Shown: positions 53,777 to 63,933 of the stretch, piece after piece
How positions within the stretch are numbered: the stretch's first letter is position 1
Layout of the letters: the number at the start of each line of letters is the position of its first letter
NCBI GenBank assembly: GCA_946622415.1
Contig: CAMOPX010000005.1
Coordinates: 1 to 64,000 of the forward strand
Direction of reading: 5' to 3'
DNA from: an uncultured bacterium
GTDB taxonomy: Bacteria > Cyanobacteriota > Vampirovibrionia > Gastranaerophilales > Gastranaerophilaceae
Length of the DNA: 64,000 nt
The notes under the pieces: generated by a model
Told to the model about the DNA's origin: nothing
What the model saw: the letters and a program-made list of their open reading frames with translations, nothing else
Databases searched by the model: none
Made by a program: the position numbers and the translations under genes

Positions 53777-54235
53777 CTATTTTGCAATATATTCTATGTA
53801 TTTTTCGAGTGCCTTATATCCTTCTTGAAATTCTATACTTCTGTTAGAATTCATTGAAAGTCTTAAAAATTTAAGTTCTTTAATTCTTATTTCAAACAAC
53901 TCATTTGCATATACGCCAAGTAATATATCTCCGCCGTTTGCCCAGTTTTTCAATTGTTCGATTTGCTTATTGATTTGCGAAATTGTGCTGTTTTCTAATG
54001 TCGCAAACCCATGACGAGATAGAGTTGTTTTATCTGAATTTGTAATCGGAATCGGTGCTGCGCTGTATCCGAAAATTCTCTTAATAAGCATATAATTTGC
54101 GGCAAGTTGTTTATGCTTTGCAGGCACTTGTGACCTTGCAAGTACAATTGCCGTATTTAAATTAGCATAGTATTCATTTGTATTTGAATTTATTTGCCAA
54201 CTACCAATACAATTTGTACTGCTGCTTTTATACAT
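53777..54235 (-). CDS. Hypothetical protein
   Basis: 152 residues, not recognised. It appears helical, with repeated amphipathic segments (NLNTAIVLARSQVPAKHKQLAANY, IELFEIRIKELKFLRLS as printed ELFEIRIKELKFLRLS) and a final YKALEKYIEYIAK. One cysteine; no signal or membrane segment. A tgggagtg site precedes the ATG. A four-helix-bundle protein is possible from the heptad pattern, but this is only a guess. Confidence 0.55.
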   Translation of the reverse strand: MYKSSSTNCIGSWQINSNTNEYYANLNTAIVLARSQVPAKHKQLAANYMLIKRIFGYSAAPIPITNSDKTTLSRHGFATLENSTISQINKQIEQLKNWANGGDILLGVYANELFEIRIKELKFLRLSMNSNRSIEFQEGYKALEKYIEYIAK

Positions 54236-54412
54236 TTATCACTCCCACTAAAACTTAAATCATTGTCATCTCTTATTATAGATAAAAAATTGAAGAAATA
54301 TATTTTTTAATAAAAATTTACTTAATTTGAAGTAGTACTATCGATAATCGAATTTGCTTAAATTTTTAAAATATGTTCTAATTATTATTGTATTTTTAGA
54401 AAGGCAATTATT

Positions 54413-54883
54413 ATGGAAAGAACTTTTGTTGCAATTAAACCGGATGGTGTAAAAAGAGGATTGATAGGTAAAATTCTGCAAAGATTTGAGGATAAATCAT
54501 ATAAAATCGTTGCTATGAAGTTAATGAATGTTACACCTGAAATTGCAGCAAAGCATTATGAAGAACATTTCGGAAAGCCTTTTTATGAAAAGCTGATAAG
54601 ATTTATTACTTCAGGACCGATTGTTGCGATGGTAATTCAAGGCAATAATGCCATAAAAGGCATACGTCATATTGTTGGTTCAACAAACCCTGATGACGCT
54701 GATGTGGGTTCAATCAGAGCGGATTATTCTTCATTCTCTACAACTAATATTGTCCATGCTTCAGATTCTACTGAATCTGCTGCCAGAGAAATTGCACTTT
54801 ATTTTAATGAAAATGAAATTTGTGATAACTATACAAATATGTTTGAGCTTGTGGTTAATGAACTGGGTGGTTTCAATCAATAG
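54413..54883 (+). CDS. ndk: Nucleoside diphosphate kinase
   Basis: 156 residues, a few longer than usual. It transfers the gamma-phosphate of ATP to NDPs through a phospho-histidine. TFVAIKPDGVKRGLIG at the start and the active-site His in NIVHASDS are present; the preceding segment is GSIRADYSSFSTT in place of the common GTIRGDF. An agaaagg ribosome site precedes the ATG. The next gene, tgt, starts directly at its stop codon. Confidence 0.95.
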   Translation: MERTFVAIKPDGVKRGLIGKILQRFEDKSYKIVAMKLMNVTPEIAAKHYEEHFGKPFYEKLIRFITSGPIVAMVIQGNNAIKGIRHIVGSTNPDDADVGSIRADYSSFSTTNIVHASDSTESAAREIALYFNENEICDNYTNMFELVVNELGGFNQ

Positions 54884-56411
<1,528 letters not shown>

Positions 56412-56536
56412 AAGAGAATTATAACTTAAATTTTAACAAAAGTTAATATTAAAATATCAATTAATAAAAATATGTTGACTTCAAATATTGTTTATAGTGA
56501 AATAGATAGTACAGTAACTATTATTAAGGGGAAAAT

Positions 56537-56917
56537 ATGCCTACAATTAACCAATTAATTAAAAACGAAAGACAAAAAATTAAAGATAAGACAAAATCAC
56601 CGGCTCTTACAGCTTGTCCTCAAAGACGTGGTGTTTGCACAAGAGTTTATACAACAACTCCGAAAAAACCGAACTCCGCAATGAGAAAAGTTGCCCGTGT
56701 ACGTTTGACTAACGGATTTGAAGTTACTTCATACATCCCGGGTATCGGACATAATTTGCAAGAGCACTCTGTTGTGCTGATCAGAGGCGGCAGGGTTAAA
56801 GACCTTCCCGGTGTTAGATATCATATTATACGTGGTACATTAGATACTCAAGGTGTGGCAAACAGAATGCAATCACGTTCAAAATATGGTGCTAAGAAAG
56901 CTAAAGCTAAGAAATAA
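56537..56917 (+). CDS. rpsL: 30S ribosomal protein S12
   Basis: 126 residues, typical length. It lies near the decoding centre. The conserved [20 protein letters not shown] and [14 protein letters not shown] loops carry the wild-type lysines at the two classical streptomycin-resistance positions. An aagggg ribosome site precedes the ATG. A likely -35 (TTGACT at 56475-56480) lies about 60 bases upstream; the -10 is not clear. Followed 17 bases later by rpsG. Confidence 0.98.
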   Translation: MPTINQLIKNERQKIKDKTKSPALTACPQRRGVCTRVYTTTPKKPNSAMRKVARVRLTNGFEVTSYIPGIGHNLQEHSVVLIRGGRVKDLPGVRYHIIRGTLDTQGVANRMQSRSKYGAKKAKAKK

Positions 56918-56934
56918 GAAAGGTTAAATTAATA

Positions 56935-57405
56935 ATGTCCAGAAGATCAAAACCTGCAAAAAGAGTTCCGGCTCCGGATCCTATATATAACAGTGTAGAT
57001 ATCGCAAAATTCATCAACAGATTAATGAAAAAAGGTAAAAAATCTGTTGCGCAAAGAATTTTCTACACAACAATGGAACAGGTTCAACAAAAAACAAAAT
57101 CAGAACCTATAGAAACATTCAAAAAAGCTCTCACGAATGCTACTCCGTTAATCGAAGTTAAAGCACGTCGTATCGGTGGTTCAACATATCAAGTGCCGAT
57201 TGATGTTAAACCCGACAGAGGAAACGCTTTAGCATCTCAATGGATTATTGAAGCAGCAAGAAAAAGAGGCGGAAAATCCATGATAGAAAAATTAACAAGC
57301 GAAATTATGGATGCTTCAAATTCAGTTGGTTCAGCTGTTAAGAAAAAAGAAGATACACATAAAATGGCTGAAGCAAATAAAGCTTTTGTTCATTACAGAT
57401 ACTAA
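56935..57405 (+). CDS. rpsG: 30S ribosomal protein S7
   Basis: 156 residues. It starts assembly of the 30S head. SRRSKPAKRVPAPDPIYNS, VARRIFYTTMEQ-like AQRIFYTTMEQ and YQVPIDVKPDRGNALASQWI are typical. An agaaagg site precedes the ATG. The str-operon order normally continues with fusA and tuf, but here a terminator follows directly. Confidence 0.97.
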   Translation: MSRRSKPAKRVPAPDPIYNSVDIAKFINRLMKKGKKSVAQRIFYTTMEQVQQKTKSEPIETFKKALTNATPLIEVKARRIGGSTYQVPIDVKPDRGNALASQWIIEAARKRGGKSMIEKLTSEIMDASNSVGSAVKKKEDTHKMAEANKAFVHYRY

Positions 57406-57424
57406 TCTATTAATCAAAAATATT

Positions 57425-57455
57425 AAAAAGCTCTGGTTAAACTCTGTTAACACAG
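57425..57455 (+). terminator. Terminator of rpsL-rpsG
   Basis: A stem aaaaagctctg with cagagcttttt, extended inside by gttaa/ttaac, followed by a T-run. It closes the two-gene ribosomal operon. Confidence 0.85.
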
Positions 57456-57466
57456 AGCTTTTTTAA

Positions 57467-57494
57467 TTGTTATATATTACAATTTTTGTATAAT
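57467..57494 (+). promoter_or_regulatory. Promoter giving a leaderless radical-SAM mRNA
   Basis: TTGTTA (57467-57472) and perfect TATAAT (57489-57494), spacer 16. The -10 box ends exactly six bases before the ATG at 57501, which puts the transcript start on the start codon. No ribosome site exists. Confidence 0.65.
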
Positions 57495-57500
57495 AAAAAT

Positions 57501-58436
57501 ATGTCTGACAAATTTATTGATTTTATAATTACTCAAAAATGTACATACAAATGTGCTTATTGTTCTCAATCCAAAAATCAAACAAAAAATAAATCTTCTG
57601 CAAGCGATTCTGTTATTAATGCTTTTTTATCTTTTTTAAACCATATTTCAAAAGATTTTGAGATTACAATTACAGGCGGAGAAGCTATGCTTCATCCTCG
57701 TTTTTTTGAATTGATAACTAAAATAAAAAATTTGGGTTTTAAAATTAATTTAATTACTAATTTTTCTTTTGAAATCGAAAAATATAAAAAAACTTTTGAT
57801 ATTTTAAATGATTCTTTAAACAGATTTGATATAAGTTTTCATATTGATGAAATACTAAAAAAATACAAAAATCCGAATGATTTATTTTCAAAATTGTCTG
57901 ATTTTCTTAATTTAAAACCTGATTCAACAAGTGTTTGTTTTTTTATTCCCTTGTTTGATTTAACGAATGAAAAAGAAAAGTATATTGATTCAATTCTTTC
58001 GTTTGCGCATGCTAATAATATAGATTATGAATTTCAAAATATAAGATTTTTAAACAAATATGTAAATAAAAAAACAGGCAAATATAAAGTTCAAAATAAA
58101 TCTAAAAATTGTTATTCTAATCTTTGTTTTTCAGGGTGTAAAAGTGCCGTCATTTATGAAGATGGAAATGTATACAGGTGTTATTCTTCAAGATTTACAA
58201 AATCAAATTATTTAGGAAATATAAAATCATCTGATTTTAAATTAAACAATGTCTCTCTGCCTTGTGTTTTTAAATCATGTATGTGCCCAAAACCGCTTTT
58301 GTATAATCAGGTGACCGATAAAAAAGATCGATTAAAAACAATTATTTTACAAGGAATTAATTTTATTTATTTACCATATTTATTTATAAAAAATCTTGAA
58401 ATAGTAAAATCGAAATTAAAACAGTATTTTAATTAG
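57501..58436 (+). CDS. Radical SAM protein with C-terminal cysteine-rich domain
   Basis: 311 residues from the ATG at 57501. The SAM-cluster motif CTYKCAYC gives Cys14, 18 and 21, and the second motif TITGGEAML starts near 57. The C-terminal 100 residues hold further cysteines (CYSNLCFSGCKSAV ... YRCYSS ... CVFKSCMCPK) resembling a SPASM/twitch auxiliary-cluster domain. Such enzymes modify peptides or mature cofactors, but no precursor peptide gene is obvious here. It overlaps the 3' end of the convergent AAA ATPase gene by eight bases. Confidence 0.85.
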   Translation: MSDKFIDFIITQKCTYKCAYCSQSKNQTKNKSSASDSVINAFLSFLNHISKDFEITITGGEAMLHPRFFELITKIKNLGFKINLITNFSFEIEKYKKTFDILNDSLNRFDISFHIDEILKKYKNPNDLFSKLSDFLNLKPDSTSVCFFIPLFDLTNEKEKYIDSILSFAHANNIDYEFQNIRFLNKYVNKKTGKYKVQNKSKNCYSNLCFSGCKSAVIYEDGNVYRCYSSRFTKSNYLGNIKSSDFKLNNVSLPCVFKSCMCPKPLLYNQVTDKKDRLKTIILQGINFIYLPYLFIKNLEIVKSKLKQYFN

Positions 58437-59811
58437 GTGCACCAAAACCAATTCTTCTTTTTTCTGCTCTTTTATAGGAATTGTCGTTAATTTTTTCAAA
58501 GTTGCAATCTTTAATCGCTTGTCTTACGGTATCAATTGTTATTTCACTTCTGGAATTTCTTCTTGCAATTTTTGCTGATTTAGCGATTATATGTACAATT
58601 GAGCGGTTAGAATAACCTGTTAATTCTTTTGAAATTTCGCTTAGTGCTTCTTCGTTTTCCGATAACGATTTACCTTTTTCAATTTTTCCCAATTTTTCTT
58701 TTAAAAGACCTTTAATGCCTTTTTCATCATATAAGCCAAAATATATTTCCGATTGAAATCTGTTTAATAATGCCGTATCTATAAGATTTCTTCTGTTTGT
58801 TGCTGCAATTATAATAATATTATTGTCTTTTGCTTCTTGAATTAATTTTAGAAGCGATGATGTTGTTTTTAAATTTTCCCTCGAACTGCCTGCGTAATTT
58901 TCTCTGCTCATGCCGATGGAATCAATTTCATCCATAAACAACAGAACGGGTTTACCGTCTTTTTTTGCTGTTTTTGCTAAATAATCAAAAGCTTTTTGTA
59001 TATTAGCGGGTGTTTCATTTACATATTTAGAACCGATTTTTGATATATCCATTTTATACATTTTTAATCCGGATTCACTTGCTAATGCTTCAGTGAGATA
59101 TGTTTTTCCGCATCCCGGGGGACCGTAGAAAAATAGTGTTGCGCAAGGTTCAATACCATACTCTTTCTTATCGAGTTCTTTTAATTCAGGATGTCTTATA
59201 TAATCAAGTATTTCTTCTTCCAGTATTTGTTTTGTTTCTTCCATACCAACAACATCTGCCAAACTTTTCGGAGATGAATTAGTCGGATAAAATTCTGTCA
59301 ATAAATCGTCTATTGCTTCATCTTCATTGTTTGGTTTGCTCGTATCTGCTGTTTTTATAAGCTTTAATTTTCTTGGTTTTTGTTCTGTTGTTGTTTCCCC
59401 TGGTTCATCAGTCTCTGCCTCTTGTGATGATAATTTTTTGCAAAGGTCGTTTCTCCAATAAAATTCCTCTGCTACCCTTGTCATTTTATCTCTTTCATAT
59501 CCATACTCTTCAATTGATTCTTGCCTGTAATTAAGTTTAGGGAAATATTTTTCCATAAATTTAACTATATTTAATTTTAGACCCATAAGACATTCGGTTA
59601 ATATTTTATATTCGTCGGATTGTGTGTTACTTTGATTTTCGTATAAAATTACTCTATCTTCCATTCTAAGTGCATTTTCTTCTAAATCAAGAAGAGTATC
59701 TGCTATAGCCAAGTCTTTTTCCTTTACCAACAGCAGATAAGACTTAACTCTATTATGATAGTTTTCGTTATATGTGAACGAAATGGGTCTTGAAATTGAA
59801 TTTATTTTCAT
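58429..59811 (-). CDS. AAA+ ATPase (FtsH/Cdc48-like module)
   Basis: 460 residues. An N-terminal region of about 195 residues starts MKINSISRPISFTYN, the F-containing motif also seen on unrelated proteins here. The single AAA domain has Walker A GPPGCGKT (near 229-237), Walker B LLFMDEID (near 288), sensor IIAATNRRNLID and arginine finger in LLNRFQSE. No zinc-protease domain or membrane helix follows, so it is not FtsH itself. It probably unfolds or remodels an unidentified protein partner. A gagg ribosome site precedes the ATG. Confidence 0.85.
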   Translation of the reverse strand: MKINSISRPISFTYNENYHNRVKSYLLLVKEKDLAIADTLLDLEENALRMEDRVILYENQSNTQSDEYKILTECLMGLKLNIVKFMEKYFPKLNYRQESIEEYGYERDKMTRVAEEFYWRNDLCKKLSSQEAETDEPGETTTEQKPRKLKLIKTADTSKPNNEDEAIDDLLTEFYPTNSSPKSLADVVGMEETKQILEEEILDYIRHPELKELDKKEYGIEPCATLFFYGPPGCGKTYLTEALASESGLKMYKMDISKIGSKYVNETPANIQKAFDYLAKTAKKDGKPVLLFMDEIDSIGMSRENYAGSSRENLKTTSSLLKLIQEAKDNNIIIIAATNRRNLIDTALLNRFQSEIYFGLYDEKGIKGLLKEKLGKIEKGKSLSENEEALSEISKELTGYSNRSIVHIIAKSAKIARRNSRSEITIDTVRQAIKDCNFEKINDNSYKRAEKRRIGFGAPN

Positions 59812-59877
59812 TTTTCCTCGCTTTTAAAATTATAAAGCTTGTGAATAATTTTTTTTGCTAGTATAATAAAATTGTAG

Positions 59878-59911
59878 TTGAAAACTTAATATTAAAAATC
59901 GGGACGTAGCG
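59878..59911 (+). repeat. Promoter-plus-5'-tRNA fragment, copy 1
   Basis: Starts ttgaaaacttaatatt and ends with cgggacgtagcg, the first 12 bases of tRNA-Pro, then runs into a REP-like palindrome in place of the D-arm. The same arrangement recurs at 60095-60130 and at the intact gene (60195 onward). Confidence 0.75.
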
Positions 59912-59913
59912 TA

Positions 59914-59960
59914 CCCGAATCGAGTGAATTTAGCGATAGCTTAATGAACGAAGATGAGGG
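59914..59960. repeat. REP-like palindromic repeat, copy B
   Basis: Close match, on the opposite strand, to the element at 89-138. It keeps cccgaatc at one end and an altered gatgaggg at the other, with the shared core gtgaatttagcg. It follows the truncated tRNA-Pro 5' fragment directly. Confidence 0.6.
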
Positions 59961-60094
59961 CATGACTGTGCGGAATAAACGACAAAACGTTGAGTTTTGA
60001 CGTTTATGTAGTCCTTAGATAGTCGCCGTTGCGAAGTGAAGCGTTAGTGAAACGAGCGAAGAAATCTTTGATTTCACAGGCGAAAAAATAAAAA

Positions 60095-60130
60095 TTGAAA
60101 ATTTAATATTCAAAATCGGGACGTAGCGCA
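60095..60130 (+). repeat. Promoter-plus-5'-tRNA fragment, copy 2
   Basis: Starts ttgaaaatttaatatt and ends cgggacgtagcgca, the first 14 bases of tRNA-Pro. It is 95 bases upstream of the intact gene and 217 bases downstream of copy 1. Bases 60131-60190 are unrelated to tRNA. Confidence 0.75.
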
Positions 60131-60211
60131 CAGTTGGCGAGCGTGTCGATGCCAAAGAAAAAAGTAGCAGCGCTAACAAGCTGCCAATAATAAAAATTTA
60201 ATATTCAAAAT

Positions 60212-60288
<77 letters not shown>

Positions 60289-60291
60289 TTT

Positions 60292-60324
60292 AAAAGAACA
60301 GACATAATCGTCTGTTCTTTTTTA
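60292..60324 (+). terminator. Terminator of tRNA-Pro
   Basis: A perfect 12-bp stem, aaaagaacagac with gtctgttctttt, 6-base loop, and a T-run. Confidence 0.88.
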
Positions 60325-60380
60325 ATGACAATGGTTTACCCCAAGGATGTCGCTTACGCTCCACACTACTTCGTAGTATA

Positions 60381-60409
60381 GTGCCATTTTTGTGCCATTT
60401 TCGTGCCAC
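60381..60409. repeat. Triple gtgcca direct repeat
   Basis: gtgcca occurs three times in 29 bases with T-rich 5-base spacers (60381, 60392 and 60403). Regular short direct repeats of this kind next to a tRNA resemble arm-type binding sites of tyrosine integrases. No integrase gene is present. Confidence 0.5.
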
Positions 60410-60424
60410 TTTTATAATTTTTGA

Positions 60425-60430
60425 TATAAT
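60425..60430 (+). promoter_or_regulatory. Extended -10 box of the 42-residue membrane protein
   Basis: TGATATAAT, an extended -10 element, ends six bases before the ATG at 60437. As at 5599 and 57501 the transcript would begin at the start codon. Confidence 0.5.
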
Positions 60431-60436
60431 ACAGAT

Positions 60437-60565
60437 ATGTTTAATGTTAAATTTGCTAATATAATTAAAATATTTAAAATTATAGGAAAAGGCATATTGA
60501 TACTTTTGTTTATGGCAATGTTACCTTTTATTTATGCGTTTATTTGCGGTTTTTTTGTTGATTAA
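60437..60565 (+). CDS. Very small membrane protein (42 residues)
   Basis: 42 codons: a basic amphipathic N-terminus (MFNVKFANIIKIFK) and one hydrophobic helix (about 17-39, GKGILILLFMAMLPFIYAF). It ends in FVD. It is located between the tRNA-Pro and the exported protein gene. Support comes from the extended -10 box and the coherent membrane-protein composition; there is no ribosome site. It could be a toxin-like or accessory peptide of a decayed element. Confidence 0.45.
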   Translation: MFNVKFANIIKIFKIIGKGILILLFMAMLPFIYAFICGFFVD

Positions 60566-60632
60566 TTATTTCGCATTTACTGATTTTTTGGTATGATAAC
60601 AAAGTGGTAAAGAATTTTTCAAGGATATGACT

Positions 60633-61040
60633 ATGAAGAAATTATCAATTATCTTGTTGTTATGTCTAAACTGCTGTTTTGCTTCAAAATGGGTTGATAT
60701 TTTTGAAAATCAATACCTTGATTTTGATTCAATTGTACCAACTTATACAACTAATGTTATAAGTTTTTGGATTAAGAAATATCCTGCAAACAAAAAAGAA
60801 AAATTTGAAAACAAAAAGTATTTATTTTCAGTTCATAAAATGGATATCGATTGCAAAAATAAAAAATCAAGAATCAGTGCAACTGCGGTATACGATAAAA
60901 ACAGAAAACTGATATACAATACAGAAGAAGTATCTAATTGGGATTTAATAATTCCTGATACGTATGCTGACGGTTATTACAGATTGTTTTGTTTAATTCC
61001 TTTTTCAGATAATCCTTTAATAAATAAATCTAAACAATAA
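60633..61040 (+). CDS. Exported protein resembling surface-adhesin protein E
   Basis: 135 residues from the second ATG at 60633; the first (60627) lies against the aagga ribosome site. A signal peptide (1-16, ending CFA) is followed by a pattern like the small Adhesin_E domain: KWVDIF, YLDFDSI, VISFWIKKYP, MDIDCKNKKSRISATAVYD and IIPDTYADGYYRLFCLI, with two cysteines able to form a disulfide. The match is by pattern only. It lies within the tRNA-Pro-flanked segment and may have arrived with it. Confidence 0.6.
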   Translation: MKKLSIILLLCLNCCFASKWVDIFENQYLDFDSIVPTYTTNVISFWIKKYPANKKEKFENKKYLFSVHKMDIDCKNKKSRISATAVYDKNRKLIYNTEEVSNWDLIIPDTYADGYYRLFCLIPFSDNPLINKSKQ

Positions 61041-61113
61041 TTTGTTTGTAAAACTATTAATATCCGCATTTTTACAAAAAATTTTAAATTTTTAGACAAA
61101 AATAGCCTGAAAG

Positions 61114-61160
61114 TCGCATGGGGACGTAAGACCCACAGGTTCAAATCCTGTCGTTCCGAT
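61114..61160 (+). pseudogene. Decayed 3' half of tRNA-Pro
   Basis: From acaggttcaaatcctgtcg onward it equals the tRNA-Pro T-arm and acceptor strand, with one change (gcagg to acagg). Upstream, 61119-61134 still aligns loosely with the anticodon-loop region (atgggg versus ttgggg), but the D-arm and acceptor 5' strand are lost. It cannot form a tRNA. Confidence 0.65.
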
Positions 61161-61709
61161 TTTTTATTTTATAAAAAATCGTTCTTTGCACGCACGTTGT
61201 TTGAGTATTTCGTTTCACTCAAACTCAAACTAACTGGCTGCATACCTTTCTTGTATGGCTCAAATAAATTTTCGCCTACAATCTCGGCACAGGTTGAACC
61301 TACGGTAAGTCTTGAACATCGAAAAATTAATCGCTATGCTCAAATTTTTCTGATATTCTGCGACATACTTTATCTCTAGCGTTCGTAAACTCACGCAGAG
61401 CTAAAGCAAAATCCTGTCGTTCCGATTTTTTATTTTATAAAAAATCGTTCTTTGCACGCACGTTGTTTGAGTATTTCGTTTCACTCAAACTCAAACTAAC
61501 TGGCTGCATACCTTTCTTGTATGGCTCAAATAAATTTTCGCCTACAATCTCGGCACAGGTTGAACCTACGGTAAGTCTTGAACATCGAAAAATTAATCGC
61601 TATGCTCAAATTTTTCTGATATTCTGCGACATACTTTATCTCTAGCGTTCGTAAACTCACGCAGAGCTAAAGCAAAATCCTGTCGTTCCGATTTTTTATT
61701 TTATAAAAA
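61143..61709 (+). repeat. 266-bp tandem duplication starting at a tRNA 3' end
   Basis: Two complete, apparently identical 266-base units (about 61143-61408 and 61409-61674) and a partial third of about 35 bases ending at 61709. Each unit begins with aaatcctgtcgttccga, the last part of tRNA-Pro, followed by an 11-bp hairpin (cgattttttat/ataaaaaatcg). The remaining 200 bases carry no convincing gene. The partial copy stops two bases before the stop codon of the next gene. Confidence 0.9.
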
Positions 61710-61710
61710 C

Positions 61711-62235
61711 TTATTTTTCTTTTTCTTCTTTTTTTGTATATCCGCCCCACCCAAGTAGCATTTCTGCCATATCATATAATTCATCTACATTTATATTTTC
61801 TCCGTCGGGAGAATTTGGGTCAGAATAGTGTTGAGCTGCTCTTTCAAAATTATCAAGCACCTTTCCTGACGGTGTTGTTTCTTCGTATGTGTTGTATGTA
61901 TTTTTTTCATGTGTATTCTTGAGCTCGGTTTCATTTAATTTATACAATTTATCATAAATTTCCCATAGTTCTTTTTGATTTACTTCCGGTGAATCTTCTG
62001 TTGAATACTTTCCCAGTAAATCAATTGCTTCTAAAGTTTTGTATTCAAGTGTAGTTTTAACTTTACCCGTATTTTGTATTTTTTTTGTAAATACTTCTTC
62101 TGTATCACTATTTGGTCTTTTAAGACTTACTTTAAAAGATCCTGTTCCTAAATCTGTAAGTAATATTGCATTTTTTTTATAGTCAAATCCATATGTAAAT
62201 ATGTTACTATTGTTGTTTTGTATTGGTTCTGACAT
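61711..62235 (-). CDS. Hypothetical protein
   Basis: 174 residues, acidic and Asn-rich, no signal peptide. The central part is helical (TLEYKTLEAIDLLGKY, LWEIYDKLYKL). Near the C-terminus SDPNSPDGENINVDEL looks like an imperfect calcium-binding loop, then LYDMAEMLLGWGGY. A ggaaggaaag site precedes the ATG. Its stop codon abuts the partial third copy of the tandem repeat, so its 3' end may have been reshaped by that event. Not recognised. Confidence 0.6.
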   Translation of the reverse strand: MSEPIQNNNSNIFTYGFDYKKNAILLTDLGTGSFKVSLKRPNSDTEEVFTKKIQNTGKVKTTLEYKTLEAIDLLGKYSTEDSPEVNQKELWEIYDKLYKLNETELKNTHEKNTYNTYEETTPSGKVLDNFERAAQHYSDPNSPDGENINVDELYDMAEMLLGWGGYTKKEEKEK

Positions 62236-62347
62236 TTTGCGCTCTTTCCTTCCTCTATAAAATTACTTGTTATATTTATAAAGTTTTTTAAAAGGAAAAG
62301 ATTGATATAATTTTTATTGTTATAAATTTTTGTTACAAGGATTTGAA

Positions 62348-63481
62348 TTATTTTTTATTGTTTAAATTGCGTCTGTTGCTTAAATTAAATAAAATATCCA
62401 TATTATCTACAGGTATATAGAGTTGTTTTTTGTATGTACCTCTCAATAAATTTTTATCAAACGCAAATTTAATAGAAACGGTTTCGCCTGTAAAATCTTC
62501 AGGCAGAGGCTTGAATGGTGCACTTTTTGCAATAGCTTCAAGCGCTGAATTATCTACTTCTTCTACTCCTGAACTTTCTTTAATTTTACAATTTATTAGG
62601 TTTCCGTCTCTATTGATTGTTATTGTAGTCATAAATTCTCTGTATGGTGCGATTTTTGGCGGGTTCCAATTGGCTCTGATTGTTTGTTTTAAATATTCCA
62701 TATACGGAGTCCAATCGGGTTTTTTTGAATCAAGTGTTAGAGTTGTTGTTTGAATATTGTATGCATTATTGTTAAATACATATTTAATCGGAATAAAGTT
62801 ACCGCTAAATTCGTCTTCTATGGGTTTAAAAGGTGAACTTTTTATTATTGCATCAAGTGCCGAATTGTCAATCTCTTCTATTCCTGATGATTCTTTGATT
62901 TTGTAATTTACCAATTCGCCTTCTTTATTTACTTGAAACGTTAAAACCGTTCTGCTGTTTGTTTCTGTAGATGGTGGAGTCCAATTTGTTTTTATATTTT
63001 CATCTAAATCTTTTAAATAAGTTTTCCAATCCGTTACTTTTGCGCTAAAAGCAGCCTCTGCAATTTTTGGTTTTAATTCTATTGCTTCTTCCAGATTGTA
63101 TTTAAATTTATATTCGACTTGAAGTGAATCGCCTTTGTAATTATTTGGTAAAGGTTCAAACGGGGATGATTTTTCAATGGCTGAAATTGCTGCTCTGTCA
63201 GCTTCTATCAAACCTGATGATTTAACCGTTTTTGAATTGATGAGGTTTCCTTCTTTTCCTATATTAAATTTAACAACGATTTCATCCGTATTTGTAATTT
63301 CAGGCGGATTCCAATTTGCTTCTATTTTTTTATTAACGTTATCAATATAAACTTGCCAGTTTATTTTATTTGTTTGTTGATTATTAATTTTTAAAAGCTC
63401 GGCGGGATTGTTTTCATATTCAGCTTGAACATTGAACGTTAATAATAAATTTATGAATAATAATATAATAATTTTTTTCAT
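62348..63481 (-). CDS. Exported protein with three TonB/TolA C-terminal domains
   Basis: 377 residues. A signal peptide (1-20, ending VQA) is followed by three homologous units of about 100-110 residues (about 42-130, 150-240 and 255-345). Each has the pattern W..Y...(L/V)...I..NW.PP, then NxxGxLxNxKxxxSSGxxExDxxAxxAIxKSxPFxPLP. This is the TonB C-terminal fold normally present once, at the end of a membrane-anchored energy transducer. The triple form without a long periplasmic spacer is unusual. It probably binds peptidoglycan or outer-membrane partners. Confidence 0.8.
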   Translation of the reverse strand: MKKIIILLFINLLLTFNVQAEYENNPAELLKINNQQTNKINWQVYIDNVNKKIEANWNPPEITNTDEIVVKFNIGKEGNLINSKTVKSSGLIEADRAAISAIEKSSPFEPLPNNYKGDSLQVEYKFKYNLEEAIELKPKIAEAAFSAKVTDWKTYLKDLDENIKTNWTPPSTETNSRTVLTFQVNKEGELVNYKIKESSGIEEIDNSALDAIIKSSPFKPIEDEFSGNFIPIKYVFNNNAYNIQTTTLTLDSKKPDWTPYMEYLKQTIRANWNPPKIAPYREFMTTITINRDGNLINCKIKESSGVEEVDNSALEAIAKSAPFKPLPEDFTGETVSIKFAFDKNLLRGTYKKQLYIPVDNMDILFNLSNRRNLNNKK

Positions 63482-63933
63482 GTAAACAATTCTATAATCT
63501 AACTTAAATATATTATACTATAAGCTCTGTTAAAATTTTATTTTTATATACTTTTTCTATCTTTAGGTATATCTTTTTATCTTATTCAAATTTTTTCTAA
63601 CATGATTTATCATGAAAAATGATTTTTCCAACCATAAATATAAAATAAATGAAATTTTTTGTTAACTAATGTAAAGTTGAATGTCAATGTGAATACACAA
63701 TGTTCGGTAAATATAAAAAAATAATTATAAAATTTTGGTCACTAAACTAAATAATGTAAGACAAACTTCAAAAAAAATGTTAATATAGACAAGCAACTGA
63801 AAAGAGAAATAATTATAAATAAAAAATAATTCGTAACAAAACTTAAAAGAAGCATTAAATGTAGTAAATAAATTTTTAAAAAATGTTTTATAAAATATAG
63901 GTAATAGTGTGTAATTATTGTTGGAGGAAAACT
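63482..63933. other. Long AT-rich intergenic region
   Basis: 452 bases between divergent genes. It must contain promoters for both. No tRNA, convincing hairpin or gene was found; a 71-codon leftward frame here is rejected as low-complexity AT-rich sequence. Confidence 0.6.

Noticed and set aside
58429-59811. AAA ATPase considered as FtsH
   Set aside because: There are no membrane helices and no HExxH protease domain after the AAA module.
61197-61645. Two identical 60-codon rightward frames, one in each 266-bp repeat
   Set aside because: They have no ribosome site, are identical only because the DNA is duplicated, and their composition does not look like a protein; treated as non-coding repeat content.
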